The notes beneath the pieces are model-generated. The model was not told the DNA's origin and did no database searches. It was given only the letters and a program-made list of their open reading frames with translations. 64,000 nucleotides of DNA from Dyadobacter psychrotolerans (GTDB lineage Bacteria; Bacteroidota; Bacteroidia; Cytophagales; Spirosomataceae): positions 620,001 to 684,000 of the forward strand of contig NZ_SMFL01000002.1 of the NCBI RefSeq assembly GCF_004349265.1, given 5' to 3'. Made by a program: the position numbers and the translations under genes. Of the stretch, positions 28,834 to 39,305 are shown one piece after another; the stretch's first letter is position 1; each line of letters starts with the position of its first letter.

Positions 28834-30744
28834 TTATTTAACTTCTTCGAAGTTAACATCCGTTACATCTTCTGCACCAGCACCCTCGTTAGCAGAAGGA
28901 TTACCTTGGGGGTTTTCACCCGGTGCACCTTGCTGTCCGTCGCCTCCCTGCGCATACATCTCCTGAGAAGCCGCCTGCCATGCAGTATTAAGTTTTTCCA
29001 TTGCAGAATCGATTCCTGCAAGATCCTGACTCTGATGTGCAGATTTCAATTCTGTTAATGCACCTTCAATTGCAGATTTGTTACCTGCTGAAAGTTTGTC
29101 TCCGAATTCTTTCAACTGCTTGTCAGTCGAGAAAATCAGACTGTCTGCTGCATTGATCTTATCAATCTTCTCACGTTCAGCTTTATCAGCTGCTTCGTTA
29201 GCTTTCGCTTCTTCACGCATCCGGGTGATCTCAGCGTCAGTCAATCCGCTTGAAGCTTCAATTCTGATTTTTTGTTCTTTTCCGGTTCCTTTATCTTTTG
29301 CAGATACATGCAGAATTCCATTTGCATCCACATCAAAAGTAACTTCGATTTGAGGTGTCCCACGTTGTGCCGGTGGAATATCCGACAAGTGGAAACGGCC
29401 CAATGTACGGTTTTGGTTTGCCAAAGGACGTTCTCCCTGAAGAATATGGATCTCAACAGATGGCTGATTATCAGCGGCAGTAGAGAATACCTCGGTTTTC
29501 TTAGAAGGAATCGTCGTGTTGGCTTCGATCAGTTTTGTAGAAACTCCACCCAAGGTTTCGATACCCAAAGAAAGAGGAATAACATCCAAAAGAAGTACAT
29601 CTTTCACTTCACCTGTTAACACGCCGCCTTGGATTGCTGCACCTACTGCAACTGCTTCGTCAGGGTTAACACCTTTTGAAGGTTTTTTACCAAAGAATTT
29701 TTCAACTTCTTCCTGTACACGGGGAATACGGGTTGAACCACCAACAAGAATTATTTCGCTGATATCGCTGTTAGAATATCCGGCATTTTTCATCGCTCTC
29801 TTGCAAGGCTCCATCATTCTTTGGAACAACGTATCTGCCAGCTGTTCAAATTTCGCTTTTGTAAGCGTACGAACAAGGTGCTTTGGAATACCGTCAACAG
29901 GGAATATATATGGTAAGTTGATTTCAGTCTGAGTAGAGCTGGAAAGTTCAACTTTTGCTTTTTCAGCAGCTTCTTTCAAACGTTGCAAAGCCATAGGATC
30001 TTTTCTAAGATCAACGCCTTCGTCGGATTTGAATTCATCTGCAAGCCAGTTGATAATCACCTGATCAAAGTCGTCACCACCAAGGTGTGTATCACCGTCA
30101 GTTGATTTTACTTCGAATACACCATCACCCAATTCGAGAATTGAAATATCAAAAGTACCACCACCTAAGTCAAACACAGCGATTTTCATGTCGATGTGTT
30201 GTTTGTCTAGACCGTAAGCCAAAGCTGCGGCAGTAGGTTCGTTGATAATACGTTTTACATCAAGACCGGCAATCTGACCAGCTTCTTTCGTTGCCTGACG
30301 TTCCGCATCATTAAAATAAGCAGGAACCGTGATAACCGCTTCTGTAACTTCCTGCCCAAGATAGTCCTCAGCAGTTTGTCTCATTTTCTGTAAAATGAAA
30401 GCAGAAACTTCCTGCGGTGTATACAAACGATCTCCGATTGGAATACGTGGGGTATTGTTTGGGCCTTTTTCAACGCTGTATGCAACGGTCTTCATTTCGC
30501 TGGATACATCGTCATATTTTTTACCCATGAAACGTTTGATAGAACTTACCGTATGCTTGGGATTGGTGATTGCCTGACGTTTTGCAGGCGCACCGATTTT
30601 ACGTTCGCCGTTATCCATGAAGGCAACTACGGACGGTGTAGTACGAGCACCTTCGCTATTTGCTATTACGACAGGCTCATTACCTTCCATTACAGCTACA
30701 CAAGAGTTCGTAGTTCCTAAGTCTATGCCAATAATTTTTCCCAT
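28834..30744 (-). CDS. dnaK: Molecular chaperone DnaK (Hsp70)
   Basis: 636 residues, full length. N-terminal nucleotide-binding domain with [16 protein letters not shown], phosphate-2 motif [17 protein letters not shown] and the adenosine motif [16 protein letters not shown]. The interdomain linker is [16 protein letters not shown], then the substrate-binding beta domain and helical lid, ending in a Gly/Gln/Ala-rich tail and the acidic terminus [11 protein letters not shown]. It folds and refolds cytosolic proteins with DnaJ and GrpE, which are not in the window. Two TGAC...GTCA inverted repeats lie upstream and may be heat-shock control sites. A terminator follows. Confidence 0.98.
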   Translation of the reverse strand: MGKIIGIDLGTTNSCVAVMEGNEPVVIANSEGARTTPSVVAFMDNGERKIGAPAKRQAITNPKHTVSSIKRFMGKKYDDVSSEMKTVAYSVEKGPNNTPRIPIGDRLYTPQEVSAFILQKMRQTAEDYLGQEVTEAVITVPAYFNDAERQATKEAGQIAGLDVKRIINEPTAAALAYGLDKQHIDMKIAVFDLGGGTFDISILELGDGVFEVKSTDGDTHLGGDDFDQVIINWLADEFKSDEGVDLRKDPMALQRLKEAAEKAKVELSSSTQTEINLPYIFPVDGIPKHLVRTLTKAKFEQLADTLFQRMMEPCKRAMKNAGYSNSDISEIILVGGSTRIPRVQEEVEKFFGKKPSKGVNPDEAVAVGAAIQGGVLTGEVKDVLLLDVIPLSLGIETLGGVSTKLIEANTTIPSKKTEVFSTAADNQPSVEIHILQGERPLANQNRTLGRFHLSDIPPAQRGTPQIEVTFDVDANGILHVSAKDKGTGKEQKIRIEASSGLTDAEITRMREEAKANEAADKAEREKIDKINAADSLIFSTDKQLKEFGDKLSAGNKSAIEGALTELKSAHQSQDLAGIDSAMEKLNTAWQAASQEMYAQGGDGQQGAPGENPQGNPSANEGAGAEDVTDVNFEEVK

Positions 30745-30784
30745 TTTTTTATTTTATAAGTTAGTATTATTTGATTCGTTATAA

Positions 30785-30882
30785 ATGACGCTGTCATCAG
30801 TTCTTGAAATTTCGTCATTACAGGTTTTGTTAAAAAGCCCGTACCACATGTTATTGATTTAACCCTAAATGACAAAGTGTCA
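30785..30882 (-). promoter_or_regulatory. Two inverted repeats upstream of dnaK
   Basis: ATGACgctGTCAT at 30785-30797 and TGACAaagTGTCA at 30870-30882, both perfect 5-3-5 dyads, lie 41 and 126 bp upstream of the dnaK start. They share TGAC...GTCA. They resemble neither CIRCE nor a TAnnTTTG promoter. A role as operator or heat-shock element is inference. Confidence 0.4.
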
Positions 30883-31031
30883 GTCCTGAAATAGAAAAAG
30901 GAATCCCGGTTTCAAAGAAAAATCCTGAAAGAAAACAATTGGTAAAAAACCGGATTGTTTTACGTTTTCAAAGGATCGATCTTCTTTCCGAATTCCTTTT
31001 TTACTAGTATTTGATTGTTAAGTGTTTTATT

Positions 31032-33551
31032 CTAAACAGTTTGTCCCATGTAAGGATCACTTCTGCTCTCTTTACCAGTCTCTACATGTCCCGCATAACG
31101 TATCAATTGTTGTTTATCTCCATCCGCAGCAACAGAGAAATCATACCAGTTAAAATTCTTCTCAAGATTTAAAATAACACTGGTTTCCGAGCCTGCCGCA
31201 AGACTTTTGTTGATTGTTGCCGATTTGTAAGCATTGTCTGCAATGCTGATAGATGCTTTTGTTTTGCCAGGGTTTTTGATTTTCAGTGTAAGGTTTCCTG
31301 TTGGTTTTTTATTTGCATTAAGCTGGTAATCAGCCGTTAAGATCAATGAACTGCCAGCGCTTCCTCCTTTGTATTCCCTCATAAATCCGTTAGGGCCGTA
31401 AACGACCAGATGGTAATTCTGATCGTCAAAACTATTCATATCCCAGGAATCTGCAAGCGTATCACCTGCTTTCACAGTGTAATTTCTCACCTTGACATTA
31501 TCACTTTTTAATCCGTAGGCATAAACAACAAAAGGAACTCCGACAGATTGTTTGCCAAATATGCCATTTCCTGACTTAAACTTGATTTCAAATGCATTTT
31601 TGGCAGTATTTAGATAGCCGTCGACGTATAATTCGTAGGGCAGGGGCGTAGCAGGTCTCGTTCCTTTCTCCTGCTTTGGCATAATCGCTGACGAAAATGG
31701 ATCCTTATTGATGGCCTCAATTTCAGATTCAGACAGTACCTTATATCCGTTAGGGAGTTTTTTGAACTGCGCATTATAAATGCCTTCCATAAATTCGGTG
31801 CGCGCTACAAACTTGGGAAGTGGAATATCCTTTCCGTCATAAGGCTTGAAGGTTGAAGTCAGATCGCCACAGATTGTTCTTCTCCATTCACTGATATTCG
31901 TTTCCGTAATTTGCTTTCCTGATTTATGACTGACAAATTTTTCCAGAAATTGTAAAACGGAGGTGTGGTCAAATACCTCTGAACAAACATTTCCGCCACG
32001 ATTCCAGGGCGAAGCAATGACCAAGGGTACACGGTAGCCCAACCCGATCGGACTTTCCCTTGCGTCCTTTTTATCCTTTTTGGTCATGTCCTGCTCAAGC
32101 GTGACATATTCAATCTTGGTATCTATGCCGGCAGATGTCAGTCCTGTTTCTTTTTCATAAGGATTTGGGACAACAAAGGGAGGGACGTGATCAAAGTATC
32201 CGTCGTTTTCGTCATAACACAAAATAAAAATAGTCTTTTTCCAGACTTCCGGATCTTGGGTTAAAATGTCCATTACTTCTGAAACATACCATGCACCATA
32301 CCATGGAGAAGTTGGGTGGTCGGAAAAATTTTCAGGAGCTACCAGCCAGGATACGGTCGGGAGTTTACCGGAAGTAACATCCGTCCTGAACTGATGGAGC
32401 ACATCTCCCTGCGGTGCTTTGGCTTCATGAATAATATCGCCATCATTGTAGGAAACTGTTGCTACGCTGCGGTAATCGGGATCGCTGATGTTCGTAGTGT
32501 AAGCCTTTTGATGAATATTCTTCTGCTTTTGCGAAAGCTTATCAAAATTTTCTTTGCTCCATCTTACCAGTTCTTCTTTGGCTATTTGAAGATGTGTCTG
32601 TTTTTCTTTTAATATTTTACCGACTTTAACAGCCTCTTCTCCTGTTAAGCCATTTAGTCTTTTCTCAGTATCCGCAATCTCCTGAGGCAATTGTTCAGAT
32701 CTGGTTTTCAAATATTTTTGATAACCCGTGTAATAACGAATGTTGTATTGGCTAAACCACTCAATAGGATTATCCGTGAAGTTTGATAGCCAGGAATCTT
32801 CTTCGCCTACAAGACCCGTGCTGATACTCAGCTCATTCTGGTATATGCGCCAGGAAACATCATTGTCTTCAAGTCTTTCAGGAAAAGTTTTCCAGGATGC
32901 TTCATTGCGTTCTGTTACATTTTCATTCCGGACATTGGCGTAGGAATTTGGTTCAGGTTTTTCACGCACGGTTCCGGTCCATAGATAAAGCCGGTTGGGC
33001 GTGGTGCCGGTCAGGGAGGAACAAAAATTCTGATCGCAAACTGTGAAAGCATCGGCAAGAGAATAGTAAAAGGGAATATCTTCCCGGTTATAAAAACCCT
33101 GCGTCAGCGGCATTTTTTTATAATCCTTATGACCCGCTTGTTTGGCAATCAGCCACTGATCATATTTCCCGTCATTCCGGGCATCTACCTGATTGGTCCA
33201 TGAATGCGGCAAAGAGCCCATCCAGGTCGCACGGGATTCTTTCATATTTAAACGAAAGGGAACATAGGTTTCTCCAAAAGCATTGGTCTGCATCCAAACC
33301 AGATTTTTGTTCGGAAGACGAATCGCCCTTGGGTCGTTAAAGCCTCTTACACCTTGCAAACTTCCATAGGCATGATCAAAAGAACGATTTTCCTGCATCA
33401 GGATCACTACATGTTCCGCATCCAGATACGTGCTTCCCGGAGCGGGATTGATAGCAAGCGCTTTCTGGATCGAAGCGGGTAGGGCACTGAACAATCCTGC
33501 ACCGCCTGTAAGCATAGCGGCCTTTTTAATAAAATCTCTTCTTGAGTCCAT
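31032..33551 (-). CDS. Phosphocholine-specific phospholipase C, Tat-exported
   Basis: 839 residues. N-terminus MDSRRDFIKKAAMLTGGAG has a twin-arginine signal, cleaved near QKALA. The phosphoesterase domain (about 40-520, PF04185 family) shows VVILMQENRSFDHAYGSLQGVRGF, the core of non-haemolytic/haemolytic phospholipase C, plus SLTGTTPNRLYLWTG, CYDENDGYFDHVPP and GYRVPLVIASPWNRGG. Two C-terminal beta domains (about 640-830, DUF756 type) follow as in Pseudomonas PlcN/PlcH. It hydrolyses phosphatidylcholine-type lipids outside the cytoplasm, probably for phosphate or lipid scavenging. No pho-box was identified. A -7 box lies at 33599-33606. Confidence 0.93.
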   Translation of the reverse strand: MDSRRDFIKKAAMLTGGAGLFSALPASIQKALAINPAPGSTYLDAEHVVILMQENRSFDHAYGSLQGVRGFNDPRAIRLPNKNLVWMQTNAFGETYVPFRLNMKESRATWMGSLPHSWTNQVDARNDGKYDQWLIAKQAGHKDYKKMPLTQGFYNREDIPFYYSLADAFTVCDQNFCSSLTGTTPNRLYLWTGTVREKPEPNSYANVRNENVTERNEASWKTFPERLEDNDVSWRIYQNELSISTGLVGEEDSWLSNFTDNPIEWFSQYNIRYYTGYQKYLKTRSEQLPQEIADTEKRLNGLTGEEAVKVGKILKEKQTHLQIAKEELVRWSKENFDKLSQKQKNIHQKAYTTNISDPDYRSVATVSYNDGDIIHEAKAPQGDVLHQFRTDVTSGKLPTVSWLVAPENFSDHPTSPWYGAWYVSEVMDILTQDPEVWKKTIFILCYDENDGYFDHVPPFVVPNPYEKETGLTSAGIDTKIEYVTLEQDMTKKDKKDARESPIGLGYRVPLVIASPWNRGGNVCSEVFDHTSVLQFLEKFVSHKSGKQITETNISEWRRTICGDLTSTFKPYDGKDIPLPKFVARTEFMEGIYNAQFKKLPNGYKVLSESEIEAINKDPFSSAIMPKQEKGTRPATPLPYELYVDGYLNTAKNAFEIKFKSGNGIFGKQSVGVPFVVYAYGLKSDNVKVRNYTVKAGDTLADSWDMNSFDDQNYHLVVYGPNGFMREYKGGSAGSSLILTADYQLNANKKPTGNLTLKIKNPGKTKASISIADNAYKSATINKSLAAGSETSVILNLEKNFNWYDFSVAADGDKQQLIRYAGHVETGKESRSDPYMGQTV

Positions 33552-33598
33552 GGGTGATTGTAGGAATAATCTGTTGGAATGAATACCCTGTTTTGACG

Positions 33599-33606
33599 CA
33601 AATGTA
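33599..33606 (-). promoter_or_regulatory. Candidate -7 promoter box for the phospholipase C gene
   Basis: TACATTTG on the minus strand matches TAnnTTTG and lies 48 bp upstream of the start codon. No clear TTG -33 element is seen, which lowers confidence. Confidence 0.4.
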
Positions 33607-33692
33607 CTATTCCTTAGTTTATCGGTATGTTAAATCATTTTTTGAATATATTGAATAATCCCTTATTTCTAAAACCTTTCACCCTGAAAACA

Positions 33693-33731
33693 AAAGCAGG
33701 CTACTACCTTCACGGTAATAGCCTGCTTTTA
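33693..33731 (-). terminator. Terminator after the DUF937-like gene
   Basis: A 17-bp stem with one mismatch (AAAAGCAGGCTACTACC/GGTAATAGCCTGCTTTT) and a 5-base loop; on the minus strand it is followed by TTTTGTTTT. It lies 19 bp past the stop at 33750. Confidence 0.9.
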
Positions 33732-33749
33732 CTTATTATATTCTAATTT

Positions 33750-34379
33750 TTATTTTCCTCCGAAAAGACCGCCAAGTAAGCCGCCCAAATCAAGTCCTCC
33801 GCTTTGTTGCTGGTTATTACTGGCAGGTGCCGTAGTGTTCGAGCCACCCATCAGGCTTCCGCCCATACGCATCAGGTCGTTCATGTCCAGTTTACCATCC
33901 GCCATTGCATATCCGATTTCGTTGAAATCAAATCCTGAATTTTGCGCAGCCTGCTGTCCAGGGTTGGATCCGCCAAGCAATCCACCTAGTATGCTGTTAA
34001 AATCCAGACTGGAATCAGCTGAGTTACTTACTTTGCTTATCAGCCCGCCCAAAACGCCAGGAAGTACAGAAGAAACAATTCCGCCTGCCGCTCCGCTGCT
34101 CATGCCAAACTTTTCCATAATTGCACTCACAGCCTTTGATGCAATGGATGCTACAATCGGATTGTTCATCAGGCTGCTTCCGGATGTTCCGCTATTTCCT
34201 GAAAGCAGGCTCATAATACCCGGCAGGTTGCCACTTTGAGCCTGATCCTGCAAACCACCGGTTATTGAACCAAGTAAAGTTTGCATAACGTCGTTATTTT
34301 GTTCGTTTGGAACTGCTGGGTTCTGCACGATAGCGTGTTGAGAATTTTCCTGAATCAGGCCAAGGAGTTGATCTAACAT
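33750..34379 (-). CDS. DUF937-like (YidB-like) Gly/Ser/Asn-rich protein
   Basis: 209 residues, no signal peptide, rich in Gly, Ser, Leu and Asn. Repeated short helices with Leu-Leu-Gly turns (LLGSITGGLQDQA, VLPGVLGGLISKVSN, LLGGLLGG) fit the DUF937/YidB family pattern. A Gln/Asn-rich segment and the terminal GGLDLGGLLGGLFGGK complete it. Function unknown; structurally it looks like a low-complexity helical protein. It has its own terminator and sits downstream of the rplT terminator, so it is likely a separate transcript. Confidence 0.6.
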   Translation of the reverse strand: MLDQLLGLIQENSQHAIVQNPAVPNEQNNDVMQTLLGSITGGLQDQAQSGNLPGIMSLLSGNSGTSGSSLMNNPIVASIASKAVSAIMEKFGMSSGAAGGIVSSVLPGVLGGLISKVSNSADSSLDFNSILGGLLGGSNPGQQAAQNSGFDFNEIGYAMADGKLDMNDLMRMGGSLMGGSNTTAPASNNQQQSGGLDLGGLLGGLFGGK

Positions 34380-34453
34380 GAAGTTTTAGTTTAAGTACGG
34401 ATGTCTGGACGAAGCTTTGTAAGAAAAGTCACATAGATCAAAACATCTGTTCC

Positions 34454-34479
34454 AAAAAAAATCCCGCCGAAGCGGGATG
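34454..34479 (-). terminator. Terminator after rplT with UUCG loop
   Basis: Perfect 7-bp stem ATCCCGC/GCGGGAT closing a TTCG tetraloop when read on the minus strand, followed by eight T. It starts 7 bp past the rplT stop and ends the thrS-infC-rpmI-rplT block. Confidence 0.95.
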
Positions 34480-34485
34480 CTGTTT

Positions 34486-34830
34486 TTATATTACCTGATC
34501 AACGATTGCCTTAAATGCATCCGGATGATTCATTGCAAGGTCTGCAAGTACTTTCCTGTTAAGCTCAATTCCATTTGAATTAAGTTTGCCCATTAGAGCA
34601 GAATACGACAATCCGTGAAGCCGTGCACCTGCGTTGATACGCTGGATCCACAATGCGCGGAAATTACGTTTTTTCTGTTTACGACCTGTGTAAGCGTAAC
34701 CCAATGCTTTTTCAACTGCATTTTTAGCTACGGTCCAAACATTTTTACGACGGCCGAAATAGCCTTTCGCTAACTTTAATACTTTTTTACGTCTTGCACG
34801 TGACGCAACATGATTTACTGAACGTGGCAT
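34486..34830 (-). CDS. rplT: 50S ribosomal protein L20
   Basis: 114 residues, typical L20 length. Starts [20 protein letters not shown] and carries the family core [31 protein letters not shown] and [21 protein letters not shown]. Binds 23S rRNA early in 50S assembly; in other bacteria it also represses its own operon. It lies 105 bp downstream of rpmI in the conserved infC-rpmI-rplT order. Confidence 0.98.
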   Translation of the reverse strand: MPRSVNHVASRARRKKVLKLAKGYFGRRKNVWTVAKNAVEKALGYAYTGRKQKKRNFRALWIQRINAGARLHGLSYSALMGKLNSNGIELNRKVLADLAMNHPDAFKAIVDQVI

Positions 34831-34935
34831 GATTTAACTGTTTTTGACGGTCGGCGCTCATTTGAGACTTTAAATGCCTTCTATCGGGTTGAACAAAAAA
34901 CCGAAATGGTAATTTAATTTTACTGGCTTTTGGAA

Positions 34936-35130
34936 TTACTTCCCAAGCATGGCCAATACTTGTTTGTGGTTAGACACATCAATAAGACCTGTTTTCACCA
35001 AACCACGCTTACGCTTGTTTGATTTTTTGGTCAAAATGTGGCTGTGGAACGCATGTTTGCGTTTGATTTTTCCTGTACCGGTCAGCGTAAAACGCTTTTT
35101 GGCACCGGAGTTGGTTTTCATTTTAGGCAT
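34936..35130 (-). CDS. rpmI: 50S ribosomal protein L35
   Basis: 64 residues with the L35 signature [20 protein letters not shown] and a basic body [23 protein letters not shown]. It is part of the large ribosomal subunit. It lies between infC (160 bp upstream, with a terminator-like hairpin in the gap) and rplT. Confidence 0.98.
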   Translation of the reverse strand: MPKMKTNSGAKKRFTLTGTGKIKRKHAFHSHILTKKSNKRKRGLVKTGLIDVSNHKQVLAMLGK

Positions 35131-35202
35131 GATACAAATTAGTAATAATTGAATAATATAAAACAGCCCGCAAAATTAGTCATTTCTTGCTAAAACAAAA
35201 AA

Positions 35203-35231
35203 CGTGAGGCAGATATTACATCCGTCTCACG
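35203..35231 (-). terminator. Hairpin with T run between infC and rpmI (possible attenuator)
   Basis: CGTGAG/CTCACG stem extended by weaker pairs; on the minus strand it is followed by TTTTTTG. It lies 60 bp past the infC stop and 72 bp before rpmI, so it would end transcription before the L35-L20 genes unless bypassed. It may be a plain terminator with a separate rpmI promoter or a control point. Confidence 0.6.
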
Positions 35232-35290
35232 TCTTCAATTTTAAATGTATAAAGATATCTGTATGCAAATAAGAGATAACAGACAACAAA

Positions 35291-35845
35291 TTATTTGCTT
35301 TTAGCAGGAGCAGGCGCAAGAATGATTGTCATTCTTTTTCCTTCCAGTTTTGGCTCCATTTCAAGCTTACCGTAATCTGCAAGAGCTTCTGAAAATTTAT
35401 TCAAAAGATTAACCCCTCTTTCCTTAAATACGATAGTACGTCCAACAAAGTGAACGTATGCTTTTACTTTTGAGCCCTCTTTAAGGAAGTTTATTGCATG
35501 CTTCAATTTGAAATCAAAATCGTGATCATCCGTATTCGGACCGAACCTGATTTCCTTAATAACTACTTTCTGTGCCTTGGCTTTAATCTCCTTCTGTTTT
35601 TTCTTCTGCTCGTATTTAAACTTCGAGTAATCTACTACTTTACAAACAGGAGGTACAGCTGTTGGTGCAATTTCAACCAGGTCAAGATTTTGCGCTTTCG
35701 CGATCGCTCTTGCCGTATTAATATCTACAACACCTGCTTCAATATTTTCACCAACAAGGCGTACTTCCTTGGCAGTGATGCGTTCATTTATTTTATAAGG
35801 TTCTTCTACAACTCTGAAACGTCCACTTGGGGGTCTTAATGCCAT
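35291..35845 (-). CDS. infC: Translation initiation factor IF-3
   Basis: 184 residues from ATG. N-domain with [21 protein letters not shown] and the linker helix [32 protein letters not shown]; the C-domain has [20 protein letters not shown] and [18 protein letters not shown]-3 binds the 30S subunit and checks the initiator tRNA-start codon pairing. Here the start is ATG, not the rare AUU used for autocontrol in E. coli. It lies 113 bp downstream of thrS. Confidence 0.98.
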   Translation of the reverse strand: MALRPPSGRFRVVEEPYKINERITAKEVRLVGENIEAGVVDINTARAIAKAQNLDLVEIAPTAVPPVCKVVDYSKFKYEQKKKQKEIKAKAQKVVIKEIRFGPNTDDHDFDFKLKHAINFLKEGSKVKAYVHFVGRTIVFKERGVNLLNKFSEALADYGKLEMEPKLEGKRMTIILAPAPAKSK

Positions 35846-35958
35846 ATAACTTGGGATTGGTGATTTTTGGGTTTTTGGGTGAAAATCAAAAAAGTTAACA
35901 TTGTTATCACAAAAATAGTGCCTTCGTGGCGGAATAATAGCAAAAAACTATAAAATGA

Positions 35959-37902
35959 TCAAATAATTTTTGCTTCATTCTTGAAATAAGCTGTAAATTC
36001 TTCCACAGACATGCTTCCCAAGTCACCTTCACCTTTTCTTCTAATGGATATTTTACCTTCGGCCGCTTCCTTTTCACCAACGATTAGCATGAAAGGAACC
36101 TTGGTAACTTCCGCATCACGGATCTTGCGACCTATCTTTTCATCACGGTTGTCTACAAAACCTCGGATGTCCTGTTCCTGCAATTGAAGGAAAACTTCTT
36201 CTGCATACTCTGCATATTTTTCAGAAATCGGCAAAATCGCAATCTGGTCCGGTGCAAGCCAAAGCGGGAATTGTCCGGCTGAGTTTTCAATTAATATCGC
36301 GATGAAACGCTCCATAGAACCAAACGGCGCACGGTGAATCATAACCGGGCGATGTTTCTGATTGTCTGAGCCGGTATATTCAAGGGCAAATCGCTGTGGA
36401 AGCTGATAATCAACCTGAATTGTTCCAAGCTGCCATTTTCTGCCCAAAGCATCGCGCACCATGAAATCCAGTTTCGGCCCATAAAATGCAGCTTCACCGA
36501 GTTCAGTAACCGTGTTCAGGCCTCTCTCCTGTGATGCTTCAATAATAGCACTTTCTGCTTTTTCCCAATCCTCATCTTTCCCAAAATACTTCTGCTTGTC
36601 GCTCGGGTCGCGAAGCGAAATTTGTGCACTATAATCTTCAAATCCCAGGGATTTGAAAACGTACAGTACCAGATCGATCACCCGGATAAATTCTTCTTTA
36701 ACCTGATCGGGACGGCAGAAAATATGCGCGTCATCCTGTGTAAATCCGCGAACACGTGTCAAACCATGCAGCTCACCACTTTGTTCATAACGATAAACCG
36801 TTCCAAACTCAGAATACCTGATAGGCAGGTCTTTATACGAACGCGGAGCAGTTTTGTATATCTCAATATGATGAGGGCAGTTCATCGGTTTCAGCATGTA
36901 TTCTTCACCCAGGTTTGGTGTTTTAATCGGCTGAAACGAATCCTTTCCATATTTTTCCCAATGCCCGGAAGTAACATACAAATCCTTACTGCCGATATGT
37001 GGCGTTACTACTGGTAAATAGCCGGCACGGGATTGTGCTTTGCTCAAAAATGCCTGAAGGCGCTCGCGAAGCATGGCACCCTTTGGCAGCCATAATGGAA
37101 GTCCCTGACCTACTTTTTCTGAAAACGCAAACAATTCCAGCTCTTTACCTAAACGTCGGTGATCGCGTTTTTTTGCTTCTTCCATCATCACAACATACTC
37201 TTCCAGCTCTTTTTGTTTTGGAAAAGTGATACCGTAAATACGGGTAAGCATTTTATTTTCCTGCTTGTTGCGCCAGTAAGCACCCGCAACGTTAGTCAGT
37301 TTTACAGCCTTGATAATTCCGGTATTTGGAATATGCGGCCCGCGGCAGAGATCCGTAAAGTTCCCCTGCTCGTAAAGCGTAATTGAACCGTCTTCTAGAC
37401 CGTCAATCAGCTCTAATTTATATTGATCGCCTTTATCTGTAAATAATTTAACAGCGTCGGCTTTACTGATAGGTTTTCTTAAATAGTCGTTTTTCTGACG
37501 GGCCAATTCAAGCATTTTTGCTTCAATTTTTGGGAAGTCATCCTGCGACAGTGTATGCTCTCCCAGGTCGACGTCATAGTAAAATCCTTTTTCCAAAGAA
37601 GGTCCTGTACCAAATTTCACACCCGGATATAGCGACTCCAGTGCTTCTGCAAGCAAGTGAGCAGAAGAATGCCAGAAGGTGGCTTTTCCATCCTCATCAT
37701 TCCAGGTAAGCAGCTTCACAAGAGAGTCCTCCGTTATTTCCCGCGTCGGATCCCATACTTCACTGTTCACTTTTGCAGCAATTACGTTGCGGGCAAGCCC
37801 TTCACTTATACTTAATGCAATACCCATGGCGGTAATACCTTTTGGATAAAACCTTTCGCTACCATCGGGCAGGGTAATTTTAATTTGAGACTCGTCTTTC
37901 AT
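35959..37902 (-). CDS. thrS: Threonyl-tRNA synthetase
   Basis: 647 residues, full class II synthetase. TGS domain (about 1-60), editing domain with [12 protein letters not shown] and [11 protein letters not shown] (His/Cys zinc-like editing motifs), catalytic core with [17 protein letters not shown] (zinc Cys), motif 2 [19 protein letters not shown] and [18 protein letters not shown], motif 3 [15 protein letters not shown], and the anticodon-binding domain at the end. It charges tRNA-Thr and hydrolyses Ser-tRNA-Thr. First gene of the thrS-infC-rpmI-rplT block. Confidence 0.98.
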   Translation of the reverse strand: MKDESQIKITLPDGSERFYPKGITAMGIALSISEGLARNVIAAKVNSEVWDPTREITEDSLVKLLTWNDEDGKATFWHSSAHLLAEALESLYPGVKFGTGPSLEKGFYYDVDLGEHTLSQDDFPKIEAKMLELARQKNDYLRKPISKADAVKLFTDKGDQYKLELIDGLEDGSITLYEQGNFTDLCRGPHIPNTGIIKAVKLTNVAGAYWRNKQENKMLTRIYGITFPKQKELEEYVVMMEEAKKRDHRRLGKELELFAFSEKVGQGLPLWLPKGAMLRERLQAFLSKAQSRAGYLPVVTPHIGSKDLYVTSGHWEKYGKDSFQPIKTPNLGEEYMLKPMNCPHHIEIYKTAPRSYKDLPIRYSEFGTVYRYEQSGELHGLTRVRGFTQDDAHIFCRPDQVKEEFIRVIDLVLYVFKSLGFEDYSAQISLRDPSDKQKYFGKDEDWEKAESAIIEASQERGLNTVTELGEAAFYGPKLDFMVRDALGRKWQLGTIQVDYQLPQRFALEYTGSDNQKHRPVMIHRAPFGSMERFIAILIENSAGQFPLWLAPDQIAILPISEKYAEYAEEVFLQLQEQDIRGFVDNRDEKIGRKIRDAEVTKVPFMLIVGEKEAAEGKISIRRKGEGDLGSMSVEEFTAYFKNEAKII

Positions 37903-38033
37903 TAAATGGTGTACTGTAAACGTTATACGTGTTTTTCGCCTGACTGTTTACTTCAGACTTTATTTATTCTTTAACAAAAAAATCCTGGTTTTCGTCCGAA
38001 TATTGAGTTGTTCAAAAACGAGAACTCACAAAT

Positions 38034-39230
38034 CTATTGAATTTTAGCTTTTCGTGACGAATCCACCTGCATATTTATGGTTTTACGCGGTTGTATCATA
38101 TTGATTTTTACACGTGCTGAATCCAATGACCGGTATTCATCTCCGTTGCCTTCTTCGGAGGGAAACTGACTCCCGGCCATCTCATTTCTCCTCATACGCC
38201 ACATACCATTATGAGCGGGCCTGTCATCCGGATTCATGGTCAGCGCAACAGTGTAGTATTCTCTGGCCTTGGTATAATCACCCAGTTTTTCATAACAAAA
38301 ACCAAGCAGATTATTGATGCCGGGATACTGGGGGCTCGTTTTCTGTAGTTGCTGAAAAGCAACTAACGCCTGATAATAATGTCCACGGTAAAGCTCGATA
38401 TTCGCCAGTTTAATAATTGCCTCGGTATAGTTTGGATTTACTTTAAATGCCATTTGGTAATAAATGACAGCTGTATCAGGTTTGGCAAGAACATTGTAAA
38501 TTTCACCTCTCTCGTAATAGAGTTCCGGGATATTTTTGAATCGTTGAATTGCCCGGTTATTGATCACAATTGCCTGCCCAAAATTGTTTAATCTTCTGTT
38601 AATAATGGTGCTCTGAATATACGCCCGAAGCATGCGTGGATTGTTGACCATCGCATAATTCAAACTGGAAAGACTAGCCAGCGAATCGCCCTGCCGCGCT
38701 TCCAGCATTCCTTTCACATAATAGGCGGATGCATCGTAAGGAGCCAGTTTCATGGCGTGAGAAAGATAGCGGCTGGCCTCGCGAAATCTCCCCTTTGCCT
38801 GCAGAAGATCTGCCAGTAAGACATAAAGTTCCGGACTTCCCTGTTGCAAAGCTTCCGCACGCTCTGCATCTTCCAGACCTTTATCCAGCTCTCCAAGTTC
38901 ACGGTATACTTTACCCCTTAGTAAAAAATACTCTCCAACGTTCTCCTGTTCGTCAATTGCTTCGTTGATATCTTCCAGGGCCGGTCTGTATTGTTCCTGG
39001 TCAAAATAGATACGCGCCCTTTTAAAGTAATTTACATCCAGATCGATACTGCGTGAAATAAGATCCGACAGGGACAGAAGTGCATCCTTTTCCCACTGTG
39101 CTTTGGACTTTTTGATCACGGGAGGTATGCGGGTACTATTTCTTGCATCGCTTTGACACGATTCTAACGCCAACATCGAAACCAATGTCAGAATCCAGAT
39201 TGAAGAATATAAAATGCTTTTGATACGCAT
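38034..39230 (-). CDS. TPR-repeat lipoprotein
   Basis: 398 residues. Lipoprotein signal with lipobox LALESC (Cys25), so it is anchored to a membrane facing the periplasm or surface. From about residue 60 to 345 there are seven to eight tetratricopeptide repeats (for example ARIYFDQEQYRPALEDINEAIDE, YERGEIYNVLAKPDTAVIYYQMA and LLGFCYEKLGDYTKAREYYTVAL). TPRs mediate protein contacts; the partner is unknown. The charged, Arg-rich tail is outside the repeats. It is monocistronic in appearance, and lies 131 bp downstream of thrS in opposite gene order. Confidence 0.88.
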   Translation of the reverse strand: MRIKSILYSSIWILTLVSMLALESCQSDARNSTRIPPVIKKSKAQWEKDALLSLSDLISRSIDLDVNYFKRARIYFDQEQYRPALEDINEAIDEQENVGEYFLLRGKVYRELGELDKGLEDAERAEALQQGSPELYVLLADLLQAKGRFREASRYLSHAMKLAPYDASAYYVKGMLEARQGDSLASLSSLNYAMVNNPRMLRAYIQSTIINRRLNNFGQAIVINNRAIQRFKNIPELYYERGEIYNVLAKPDTAVIYYQMAFKVNPNYTEAIIKLANIELYRGHYYQALVAFQQLQKTSPQYPGINNLLGFCYEKLGDYTKAREYYTVALTMNPDDRPAHNGMWRMRRNEMAGSQFPSEEGNGDEYRSLDSARVKINMIQPRKTINMQVDSSRKAKIQ

Positions 39231-39305
39231 GTAAAGCCAATGAGTCAGTTAACTTTCTTTTTGCTGCCTCAGTCAGAATACAAAATTGAACAAACTATAT
39301 TTAAT

